From Desulfobacterales bacterium (GTDB taxonomy: Bacteria > Desulfobacterota > Desulfobacteria > Desulfobacterales > UBA5852), in contig JAERRP010000847.1 of assembly GCA_016735415.1 (NCBI GenBank), forward strand, positions 1 through 5,013: 5,013 bases of DNA, written 5' to 3'. Of the stretch, positions 1 through 5,013 are shown in pieces (position 1 is the stretch's first letter; every line of letters starts with the position of its first letter). The notes beneath the pieces are model-generated. The model did not search any database. It was not told where the DNA came from and saw only the letters and a list, made by a program, of their open reading frames with translations. Both the position numbers and the translations under genes were made by a program.

Positions 1-35
1 GATGGCTTTCACTAGCGGCAAAAACAGGTATGACG

Positions 36-58
36 CTCCGGCAGGTATCGCACCGGAG
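36..58 (-). terminator. Possible weak terminator hairpin after dctM
   Basis: Downstream of the dctM stop codon, the minus strand can form a 6-bp stem, CTCCGG pairing with CCGGAG, around an 11-nt loop. A run of five T follows about 11 nt further on (plus-strand AAAAA at 20-24). The T-run is too far from the stem for a textbook intrinsic terminator, so this may only be a 3'-end-stabilising hairpin. Its place at the end of the dctM gene, with no further gene visible before the window edge, supports an operon end here, but 74 bp is too little to be sure. Confidence 0.35.
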
Positions 59-74
59 GCGCGCCAGGGGCAGG

Positions 75-1463
75 TCAGTTTCCGTAAACGACAGCCGGCA
101 ACCAGACCACCAACTGCGGCCAGATGGCTATGAGGACCAGTCCGGTCAGCTGCAGAATGATAAAGGGAATAACCCCCTTGTAAATATCGATCAGTTCGAC
201 ACCCGGAGGGCACACCCCTTTAAGGTAAAAAAGCGCGAACCCCACCGGCGGCGTTAAAAAGGACGTCTGCAGGGTAACAGCGATCAAGACAACGAACCAC
301 AGCAGTTCCGGATTCGAAATGACACCATAGCCATCGACGTCAAAGCCCAGCGACGAGACCACCGGTGCGATCAATGGCAGAACGATCAGGGTAATCTCGA
401 TCCAGTCCAGAAAGAAACCCAGCAGAAAGACCGCGCCAAGAATAACAGCCATCACGCCGTAGGGACCAAACGGAATGCCGGTAAGCGCGCGCTCGATAAA
501 CTCGTCCCCGCCGAGCATGCGGAGCACAAGGGCAAACGTCGTGGCCCCCAGAAAAATGGCAAAAATGTAGGCGGTGGTATTGAAACACCCCTTCATGACC
601 TCCACGATCACCTTGAAGTTGAGCTTTCGGTTGCAGGCGGCCAGGATGGTGGCGCCCAACGCCCCGACCCCGCTGGCTTCCGTCGGGGTCGTGATGCCGG
701 CAAAGATAGAACCGAGGACCGCCACAATCAAAATGGCTGGCGGCATGATCGTCCTCAACACGTCCAGTACCATGCGCCAGTCAACCGGGCGCCTGTCCGG
801 GTCGATCGGGGCGGCGTCCGGTTTGATCCAACAGAAGATCAAAATAAAGCTGATATATAACGCCCCCAGAATCGCACCGGGCAATACGGCGCCCATGAAC
901 AGATCCCCGACGGAAAGTCCCAGCTGGTCGGCCATGATGACCAGCATGATGCTAGGCGGAATCAATATGCCGAGGGTCCCCGAGCTGGCGATCGTCCCCA
1001 GGGCCAAGGTTTTGGAGTAACCCTGCTGATTCATGGCCGGCAGGGAAAGCAATCCCAGAAGCACCACAGACGCGCCGATGATGCCCGTCGAGGCGGCCAG
1101 GATAATGCCGATCAGGGGAACCGTTATCGCCAGGCCGCCGTGGACCTTGCCGAACAGCTCCTGCATCGATTTCATCATCTTTTCGGCAATGCCGGATCGA
1201 TCCAGCATCAACCCCATGAAAATAAACATGGGCAGTGCCACCAGCACCCAGTTATCCATGTATTTGTAGATGCGGTTGACCGACATCCCGAGGGTGAGGT
1301 AGTCGAGCCCGATCATGGTGTTGAACCAGGTGTCGGCAATGATGGCGATAAATGTGAAAATGACGGCGACGCCTCCCAGTACCCAGGCGACCGGGAAGCC
1401 CGTGAAAAGGAGACCGATAAAGGAGAGAAACATGGCGATGACAAGATAGTCGTTGATTTCCAT
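75..1463 (-). CDS. dctM: TRAP transporter large permease subunit (DctM family)
   Basis: This 462-residue protein is the large membrane subunit of a TRAP transporter. It forms the Na+-coupled translocation channel in the inner membrane and works with the small permease and the periplasmic binding protein encoded upstream. It is hydrophobic throughout, consistent with about 12 membrane segments. Family signatures are visible: ASTGIIGAS (124-132), SSGTLGILIPPS (160-171), TTPTEASGVGALGA (258-271), FLDWIEITLIVLPLIAPVV (351-369) and QTSFLTPPVGFALFYLKG (399-416). The last two resemble the mannitol/chloroaromatic (FcbT3-like) branch more than the C4-dicarboxylate DctM. Length is slightly above the usual 425-450. 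The ATG lies 7 nt after the dctQ stop, and the purine-rich GGAAAGGA just upstream lies inside the last dctQ codons, so translation is probably coupled. No frameshift or missing motif is seen. The substrate cannot be read from this subunit. Confidence 0.96.
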   Translation of the reverse strand: MEINDYLVIAMFLSFIGLLFTGFPVAWVLGGVAVIFTFIAIIADTWFNTMIGLDYLTLGMSVNRIYKYMDNWVLVALPMFIFMGLMLDRSGIAEKMMKSMQELFGKVHGGLAITVPLIGIILAASTGIIGASVVLLGLLSLPAMNQQGYSKTLALGTIASSGTLGILIPPSIMLVIMADQLGLSVGDLFMGAVLPGAILGALYISFILIFCWIKPDAAPIDPDRRPVDWRMVLDVLRTIMPPAILIVAVLGSIFAGITTPTEASGVGALGATILAACNRKLNFKVIVEVMKGCFNTTAYIFAIFLGATTFALVLRMLGGDEFIERALTGIPFGPYGVMAVILGAVFLLGFFLDWIEITLIVLPLIAPVVSSLGFDVDGYGVISNPELLWFVVLIAVTLQTSFLTPPVGFALFYLKGVCPPGVELIDIYKGVIPFIILQLTGLVLIAIWPQLVVWLPAVVYGN

Positions 1464-1470
1464 CGAGACG

Positions 1471-1992
1471 TTATCCTTTCCTCAGGGAGGTGACAATACG
1501 GACCGCCCGCGACACCGTGGCAATAATCAGCAGTCCGAAACTCACCGGCACCACCCCCTTGATCGCCCACCTGAACGGCAGCCCCAGAGGCGCATCCGAA
1601 CTCTCATTGACACGAAACGATTCGTAAACGAAATCCAGGCTCTGGTGGAAAATGATAAACAGAAAGGGCAACAGCAGAAAAATGATGCCGAACAGATCCC
1701 ATCTTTTTTTCCACAGCGACGATAGTCGGGAATAGAAGATATCCACCCGGATATGGGTGTCGGTGACCTGAGCATAGGAGGCCCCGAACATGATGCCGAT
1801 GCCGTACAGATGCCATTGCAGCTCCTCCAGGGTGACCATCCCGTGGCCGAAGCCGTATCGCAGGACCACCTGCAGGATAATCACCACGATCAGGATCCCG
1901 TTGCCCCACATGACAACGTGACCGATCCCCAGAATAAAGTTGTCGAGGGTGTCGCAAAACCGATTGGACGGTTGGTTCGTCTCTGACGCCAT
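1471..1992 (-). CDS. dctQ: TRAP transporter small permease subunit (DctQ family)
   Basis: This 173-residue protein is the small membrane subunit of the TRAP transporter; it binds the large subunit and is needed for assembly and docking of the binding protein. Four hydrophobic segments are visible at about residues 22-44, 58-76, 98-117 and 145-166, the normal DctQ topology and length. Typical family motifs are LRYGFG (44-49), EELQWHLY (56-63) and HIRVDIFYSRLS (80-91); the last, with the conserved Arg-Val-Asp, resembles small permeases of the mannitol/chloroaromatic group. A GGAGA Shine-Dalgarno sits 8 nt before the ATG, which fixes the start. It follows dctP after an unusually long 336-bp gap and precedes dctM by 7 nt. 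Family assignment is firm; the substrate is unknown. Confidence 0.94.
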   Translation of the reverse strand: MASETNQPSNRFCDTLDNFILGIGHVVMWGNGILIVVIILQVVLRYGFGHGMVTLEELQWHLYGIGIMFGASYAQVTDTHIRVDIFYSRLSSLWKKRWDLFGIIFLLLPFLFIIFHQSLDFVYESFRVNESSDAPLGLPFRWAIKGVVPVSFGLLIIATVSRAVRIVTSLRKG

Positions 1993-2328
1993 GTTGACTG
2001 TCTCCGATTGATCAGGGATTTGGCATTGTCCCTCCAGCCTAAACCCCCCTTTGATTTAACCGCCTGAAGCCAATTCCCGACCTGGCCCGCCGCACACACG
2101 ACCGATCCTCTTGTCAGAGGGGCCGTCGCCCGCCGCCGCTTGTTTGCGAGGGCGCGTTTCCCCGTTCTCCAACCGGCACCTTCGGCCGCATGTGCGCGAT
2201 CAATGCCTGATAATCCTGCGGCTAAACGGGCAAAATGACAACCACCGGGCATTTTATCGCCGGGTTGATACTACGGCGCGAAGACCGCCGCAAACCGGCA
2301 GGCCTTCGCGCATTTTCATTAAACCATC
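1993..2328. other. 336-bp non-coding gap between dctP and dctQ
   Basis: I see no credible gene here. The one minus-strand open frame that crosses it runs out of frame into dctQ and encodes an Arg/Gly/Ala-rich sequence with no recognisable domain. The gap holds one strong stem-loop just after dctP (2276-2311). Weaker pairings are CCTCT/AGAGG with a 4-nt loop (2107-2120), CGCCC/GGGCG (2127-2154), AAAATG/CATTTT (2232-2255) and AGGGA/TCCCT (2014-2033), the last just upstream of the dctQ ribosome-binding site. I found no GG-N10-GC sigma-54 site pointing toward dctQ. The likely role is mRNA processing or differential expression of the binding protein versus the permeases; this is inference. Confidence 0.6.
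2276..2311 (-). repeat. Strong stem-loop downstream of dctP
   Basis: GCGCGAAG (2276-2283) pairs perfectly with CTTCGCGC (2304-2311). Inside it, CC-GCCG pairs with CGGC-A-GG (one bulged A) around a CAAAC loop, giving roughly 14 base pairs. It begins 17 nt beyond the dctP stop codon in the direction of transcription. In that direction there is no T-run after the stem, so it is not a classical full terminator. Stem-loops in this place, after a binding-protein gene and before permease genes, are known to stabilise the upstream mRNA (as between malE and malF). That would give more DctP than DctQM. The pairing is seen directly; the role is inferred. Confidence 0.7.
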
Positions 2329-3411
2329 CTACTTGTCCAGGCCGCGCGGCAGAAACGCGTAGTTTTCCCACAGGTTGTAGTTTCCTCGGAAGGCGCTCAG
2401 GTCTTCCCATGATTTCTTGAACATGGGACTTTCGGCCGACAGTTCATCGGCGACTTCCAGCCAGGCTTTTTCAAAGGCGGCCAGAAGCTCTTTGGAATAA
2501 TACAGATTCTGCACGCCGTGTTTTTCAACATTTTCTTTCATCGCATTGGCCTGAATGGATTCCGTGTAGGCGTAGGCATCCAGGGTGGCCGCCTTGCAGA
2601 GAACTTCTAGAACCATCTGCTGGTGCTTGCTCATCGCGTTCCAGGTGTCTTTGTTGATAAGGAGCTCGAAAAGGGTGGCCTGCTGGTGCCATCCGGGGAA
2701 ATAATTGTATTTGGCGATTTTGTAGAAACCCAGCCGGGCATCGATGGCCGGCATGGAGAATTCAGTGGCGTCGATCGCGTTCTTTTCCAGGGCCGGGAAA
2801 ATTTCGCCGCCGGGAATCAGGCTGACCGACGCGCCCAGTTTCTGGAGGACCTTGCCCCCCAGGCCGTAATAGCGGATTTTGAGGCCTTTCAAGTCGTCCA
2901 CCGAGTTGATCGGCTTCTTGAACCATCCGCCGGTTTCCGGGGCGATGATGCCGCAGGGAATCACATGGACGTTATAACCGTTGGTGTCATACATTTCCTG
3001 ATAGAGTTTTCGGCCGTTGCCATGATACATCCAGGCTAGGAATTCACCGGCTTCAGGACCGAAAGGAACCGTTGAGAAAATCGAGGATCCCGGCATTTTG
3101 CCTTCCCAGTACCCGGAAATGCTGTACCCGGCATTGACCTTGCCTTTGGAGACCGCATCGAGGATTTCAAACGGTGCAACCAGTTTGCCCGGCTCATACA
3201 CCTTCATCTTCAGACTGCCGTTACTGAGGGTCTGGATGCGTTCCGCGACCCAGGTGGTGGTCGTTCCCAGCCCGGGAAGCGCGGAAGAATAGGTGCTCGG
3301 CAATTTCAATAGAACGGGTTTTTCCTTTTCCGCAAAAACCGGACTGCTGACGGATACGACCAGAAATGTAACGGCTAACAGGTAAACAAATGCCCGCGTA
3401 ACGCTTCTCAT
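2329..3411 (-). CDS. dctP: TRAP transporter periplasmic substrate-binding protein (DctP family, FcbT1/TakP-like)
   Basis: This 360-residue protein is the periplasmic receptor that captures the substrate and delivers it to DctQM. Residues 1-27 form a Sec signal peptide (basic MRSVTR, hydrophobic core, VFA cleavage site before Glu28). The mature part matches the DctP fold of the mannitol/chloroaromatic and 2-oxoacid group: FEILDAVSKGKV (81-92), GGWF (161-164), DDLKGLKIR (172-180) and PGGEIFPALEKNAIDATEF (200-218). Arg180 is at the position of the conserved carboxylate-binding Arg of the family, so an organic acid is the likely ligand. As I recall the 2-oxoacid-binding members, the last motif reads TEW; here it is TEF, and the stretch before GGW reads APET rather than GVQM. 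This suggests a different ligand or metal environment. A strong GGAGGT lies 4 nt before the ATG, fixing the start. It lies 95 bp after the SDR stop in the same direction. Confidence 0.95.
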   Translation of the reverse strand: MRSVTRAFVYLLAVTFLVVSVSSPVFAEKEKPVLLKLPSTYSSALPGLGTTTTWVAERIQTLSNGSLKMKVYEPGKLVAPFEILDAVSKGKVNAGYSISGYWEGKMPGSSIFSTVPFGPEAGEFLAWMYHGNGRKLYQEMYDTNGYNVHVIPCGIIAPETGGWFKKPINSVDDLKGLKIRYYGLGGKVLQKLGASVSLIPGGEIFPALEKNAIDATEFSMPAIDARLGFYKIAKYNYFPGWHQQATLFELLINKDTWNAMSKHQQMVLEVLCKAATLDAYAYTESIQANAMKENVEKHGVQNLYYSKELLAAFEKAWLEVADELSAESPMFKKSWEDLSAFRGNYNLWENYAFLPRGLDK

Positions 3412-3415
3412 AACG

Positions 3416-3421
3416 ACCTCC
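3416..3421 (-). promoter_or_regulatory. Strong Shine-Dalgarno of dctP
   Basis: The minus strand reads GGAGGT followed by CGTT and the dctP ATG. It is the strongest ribosome-binding site among the genes here: dctQ has GGAGA, and dctM and the SDR gene have weaker sites. This agrees with the need for an excess of binding protein over permease. Confidence 0.8.
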
Positions 3422-3463
3422 CTCTTTAGGTTAATGTTTCCCAGTGCATTGGGATTATCATGG

Positions 3464-3491
3464 CCAGCAGCGGTTCGTGATCACCGGCTGG
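3464..3491 (-). repeat. Stem-loop in the SDR-dctP gap
   Basis: CCAGC (3464-3468) plus CGGT (3471-3474) pair with ACCG (3483-3486) plus GCTGG (3487-3491). The result is a 9-bp stem with a two-base AG bulge and an 8-nt loop. No T-run follows on the minus strand, so read-through into dctP is expected. A near-palindrome CCCAGTGCATTGGG (3440-3453) lies between this and the dctP ribosome-binding site. Possible roles are an mRNA processing site or an operator; neither can be shown from sequence alone. Confidence 0.5.
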
Positions 3492-3506
3492 AACAAACAC
3501 GTCTGT

Positions 3507-4262
3507 TTATGGTCGCGCAACCCTGTCAACTGTGCCGGGGTCCCCGGGCGCCGTAAGGTCAACGCCGAAAAACGCCCCGGCAAACCGGGAGAACCCAAAC
3601 ATGATCAGGTTGGCGGCGTCCATGGCCGCCGGCGGGGACACGGCCATGTCAAAACGAACCCTCAGGTTGAAATAATGGATGCCATTCCCTTTCCCTGTCC
3701 GGTGCTCCGGATCAAAAACCGGCGCCTGATCAACCCGGCCCGAGCAATGCTTCGGGCCGGAATGGCCGTCCTGCCAGAAGATATTCCCGACCACACCGGT
3801 TTTTCTTTCCGTTGCCAGCATCCGGTCGGTTATCCGGCGGCAAAATAAAAATGGGGCCCGGAACAGACGCCTGTTGATGTCGTCGTATTGTTCGATGGTC
3901 GTGGGCGCCGTGGTGTGGACCAGCGGGGGGATGTTGGCAAAATAGCGGATGTTGCCTATTTTGGCGGCCTCGGAAACTGCATGTTCGATCTGGCTGTCAT
4001 TAGTCGAATCGGCTTTCAGGTAGATCATCTGGCCACCCATTGCGCGGGCGATCTGCTGGGTCATCTTACCCTCCCGATCGTTCGCATCCAGGCCGACCGT
4101 CATCAGGTTGTTGGCCGCCGCCGCAATCGCGGTGGCCCGGCCGATGCCGCTCGCCGCGCTGGTGACGATGCATACGTTGTCGGGGTTGAACGCATGATCG
4201 TCGAAAAAAAGAATTTTCTCGCTGTCGATCTTGTCGAATTGCCGGTCAATCTTTTTTCGCAT
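3507..4262 (-). CDS. SDR family oxidoreductase, degenerate and probably catalytically inactive
   Basis: The 251-residue product belongs to the short-chain dehydrogenase/reductase family, cytosolic NAD(P)-dependent enzymes. The N-terminal Rossmann half is clear: VCIVTSAASGIGRA (30-43), then VGLD (56-59) whose Asp suggests NAD, and FANIPP (108-113). C-terminal family remnants are AANLIMFGFSRFAGAFFGVDLT (216-237). Key residues are damaged. The first Gly of GxxxGxG is Ser35, the NAG motif reads NIP (110-112), NIFW (160-163) has Trp where Ser is expected, and no YxxxK occurs in 171-183. About 30-40 residues that normally follow the active site are absent, so the protein is shorter than the roughly 280-residue relatives I recall. 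No stop interrupts the frame. The ATG is the first after an in-frame TAA and has only a poor ribosome-binding site (TTGGG directly before it). It is the first gene of the operon and sits about 35 nt after the predicted sigma-54 start point. It could be a pseudogene, a non-catalytic SDR relative, or a region with sequencing errors. Confidence 0.75.
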   Translation of the reverse strand: MRKKIDRQFDKIDSEKILFFDDHAFNPDNVCIVTSAASGIGRATAIAAAANNLMTVGLDANDREGKMTQQIARAMGGQMIYLKADSTNDSQIEHAVSEAAKIGNIRYFANIPPLVHTTAPTTIEQYDDINRRLFRAPFLFCRRITDRMLATERKTGVVGNIFWQDGHSGPKHCSGRVDQAPVFDPEHRTGKGNGIHYFNLRVRFDMAVSPPAAMDAANLIMFGFSRFAGAFFGVDLTAPGDPGTVDRVARP

Positions 4263-4307
4263 CCCAATTTATACCCCGTCGCGGTTAATACGCCGTCCCT
4301 TATGGAC

Positions 4308-4323
4308 AGCAACTTTAATGCCA
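4308..4323 (-). promoter_or_regulatory. Sigma-54 (-24/-12) promoter of the SDR-dctPQM operon
   Basis: The minus strand reads TGGCATTAAAGTTGCT, against the sigma-54 consensus TGGCAC-N5-TTGCW. The GG and GC dinucleotides are separated by exactly 10 nt, as required, and only the C of TGGCAC (here T) and the moderately conserved G after it differ. The start point should fall near 4297, giving a 35-nt leader before the SDR ATG. A divergent gene for a probable sigma-54 activator lies beside it, which strongly supports the call. The motif was found by eye. Confidence 0.8.
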
Positions 4324-4345
4324 ATTGCTTTTCTACAACAGGAAT

Positions 4346-4370
4346 GCCATGCTGCGGTTCGCCGCATGGC
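4346..4370. repeat. Inverted repeat, possible activator site
   Basis: GCCATGC (4346-4352) and GCATGGC (4364-4370) are a perfect 7-bp inverted repeat around an 11-nt centre. As RNA it can also fold as GCCAT + GCGG pairing with CCGC + ATGGC around a TTCG tetraloop with a 3-nt bulge. It covers about -49 to -73 relative to the predicted sigma-54 start, rather close for an enhancer. It may instead be a negative site, or part of the 5' region of the divergent regulator transcript. Confidence 0.45.
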
Positions 4371-4371
4371 T

Positions 4372-4398
4372 GTGACGGCATTGACGGCGGTGACGGCG
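4372..4398. repeat. Three tandem 9-bp repeats with TGACGGC core
   Basis: TGACGGC occurs at 4373-4379, 4382-4388 and 4391-4397, three identical 7-mers at an exact 9-bp period. The full units are GTGACGGCA, TTGACGGCG and GTGACGGCG. They cover about -76 to -100 from the predicted sigma-54 start, a usual range for upstream activating sequences. Binding by the divergent regulator is inference; a replication slippage origin is equally possible. Confidence 0.5.
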
Positions 4399-4467
4399 AA
4401 GGGCGGACCAGGGGTTGTTGTTTTTGTCTCGGGAGTTGAAAAACCGCTTGCGTTCACGCCCAAAACA

Positions 4468-4503
4468 TGTATCAAATGTTCTACATGTTCCGACCCTGAT
4501 ACA
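4468..4503. promoter_or_regulatory. Long dyad just upstream of the regulator start, candidate operator
   Basis: TGTATCA (4468-4474) and TGATACA (4497-4503) form a perfect 7-bp inverted repeat with a 22-nt centre, so half-site centres are 29 bp apart. ATGT also recurs at 4467, 4476 and 4485, every 9 bp. The dyad ends 13 nt before the regulator ATG and lies at about -171 to -206 from the operon start. It could serve autoregulation, or remote activation of the operon. No convincing sigma-70 promoter for the regulator was found nearby. Confidence 0.4.
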
Positions 4504-4516
4504 GAGAGACTCCTCG

Positions 4517-5013
4517 ATGAAAACCAACAAATCCAAATCCAACACACCAGAACTCGTCCTGGCCCTGACCCGGGATCTGGACCGCTTCAATCTCATCTTC
4601 AACAGTATTTACGACGGCGCCATGGTTACCGACCGCAATGGTATCATCACGCATTTCAACCACCCGTACTGCAAGTTTCTGGGAATCAATGCGGAATCGG
4701 CGATCGGCAAACACTGCAGCGAAATCGTGGAAAACTCCCGCATGCATATCGTTGCCAAAACCGGAAAACCCGAGATCAACCGCACCCAGAAAATCATGGG
4801 GCAGGAAATGATCGTCCAGCGCATTCCAATCCGCAAGGACGGCAGGATCGCCGCCGTGTACGGTCAGGTCATATTCAAAAATATCAAAGATAGTAAAAGA
4901 CTGGCTGCCAAGCTTTCCCTTCTCGAGTCAAAAGTAAAGCTGTATGAACAGGAAATCATGAACCTGCGATCCGCCCGGTACACGCTGGAAGGTATTATCG
5001 GCGTAAGCACGGC
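4517..5013 (+). CDS. PAS-domain transcriptional regulator, probable sigma-54 activator (5' part, runs off the window)
   Basis: The open frame starts at ATG 4517 and gives 165 codons with no stop before the edge. Residues about 18-120 are a PAS sensor domain: LIFNSIYDGAMVTDRNGIITHFN (26-48) followed by CKFLGINAESAIGKH. The segment ENSRMHIVAKTGKP (72-85) then MIVQRIPIRKDGRIAAVYG (98-116) is characteristic of PAS domains in front of sigma-54 interaction modules. A helical linker follows (about 125-150, LSLLESKVKLYEQEIMNL) and then RYTLEGIIGVS (154-164), the usual entry into an AAA+ sigma-54 activator domain. The AAA+ and helix-turn-helix parts are not in the window, so a histidine kinase or other output is not fully excluded. 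No closely placed alternative ATG is in frame upstream; the ribosome-binding site is a weak purine stretch, AGAGAGA. It is divergent from the operon that carries a sigma-54 promoter, so it is the probable activator. Confidence 0.85.
   Translation, partial: MKTNKSKSNTPELVLALTRDLDRFNLIFNSIYDGAMVTDRNGIITHFNHPYCKFLGINAESAIGKHCSEIVENSRMHIVAKTGKPEINRTQKIMGQEMIVQRIPIRKDGRIAAVYGQVIFKNIKDSKRLAAKLSLLESKVKLYEQEIMNLRSARYTLEGIIGVST

Noticed and set aside
574..1020. Plus-strand open frame antisense to dctM
   Set aside because: The minus-strand frame carries the diagnostic DctM motifs throughout this interval, so this is a shadow.
2019..2038. TGGCATTGTCCCT on the plus strand upstream of dctQ as a sigma-54 promoter
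   Set aside because: It has the TGGCAT half but no GC at the required 10-nt spacing, and it points away from dctQ.
1890..2252. Minus-strand open frame across the dctP-dctQ gap
   Set aside because: It overlaps the dctQ start in another frame, has an Arg/Gly/Ala-rich composition without any recognisable domain, and lacks support for its start.
2623..3039. Plus-strand open frame antisense to dctP
   Set aside because: It lies wholly inside the well-supported dctP gene; its length follows from the codon bias of the opposite strand, and no family motif is visible.
4436..4475. Sigma-70 promoter for the regulator (TTGAAA or TTGCGT with TATCAA)
   Set aside because: Neither combination gives both a good -35 and a good -10 at 16-18 bp spacing.
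4470..4482. IHF-like site (TATCAA-N4-TC) in the divergent region
   Set aside because: Two of the last three consensus positions do not match, and it lies upstream of the likely activator sites rather than between them and the promoter.
4231..4893. Plus-strand 220-codon open frame overlapping the regulator
   Set aside because: It covers the divergent promoter region and the regulator in another frame. The product is His/Gln/Arg-rich and domain-less, whereas the frame starting at 4517 gives a clear PAS domain.
1..5013. CRISPR array, insertion sequence, tRNA, or defence or toxin system
   Set aside because: No regularly spaced long repeats, transposase, terminal inverted repeats, tRNA-like fold or relevant protein domains were found. 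The window is a metabolic transport operon with its regulator.

Overview
The window looks like a piece of a Desulfobacterota genome (sulfate-reducer type, Desulfobacterales-like). This is inferred from the moderate-to-high GC, the style of the PAS/sigma-54 regulator, and an SDR whose N-terminus resembles SDRs I recall from that group. No rRNA or marker gene is present, so the taxonomy is tentative.

Layout: the left 4.26 kb lies on the minus strand and reads, in order of transcription, a short-chain dehydrogenase/reductase (SDR) gene (4262-3507), dctP (3411-2329), a 336-bp non-coding gap, dctQ (1992-1471) and dctM (1463-75). Together dctP, dctQ and dctM form a complete three-part TRAP transporter of the mannitol/chloroaromatic (FcbT-like) branch: a periplasmic binding protein, a small 4-helix permease and a large 12-helix permease. 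The window's right end carries the first 165 codons of a divergent plus-strand gene (start 4517) for a PAS-domain transcriptional regulator, most likely a sigma-54 activator whose AAA+ domain lies beyond the edge.

The 254-bp divergent region between the SDR gene and the regulator is the most informative part. It holds a well-formed -24/-12 sigma-54 promoter (4323-4308, minus strand) pointing at the SDR gene. Upstream of it are a hairpin-forming inverted repeat, three tandem 9-bp repeats with a TGACGGC core, and a longer dyad close to the regulator start. The simplest model is that the regulator senses a small molecule, or is tuned by one, and drives the SDR-dctPQM operon from this promoter. 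The operon would import an organic acid in a Na+-dependent way.

The oddity is the SDR gene. Its frame is open for 251 codons and the N-terminal Rossmann half is recognisable. However, the first Gly of the cofactor motif, the NAG motif, the catalytic Ser and the YxxxK pair are all altered or missing, and the C-terminal half is shortened. It is probably a decaying gene or a non-catalytic SDR relative kept at the head of an otherwise intact transporter operon.
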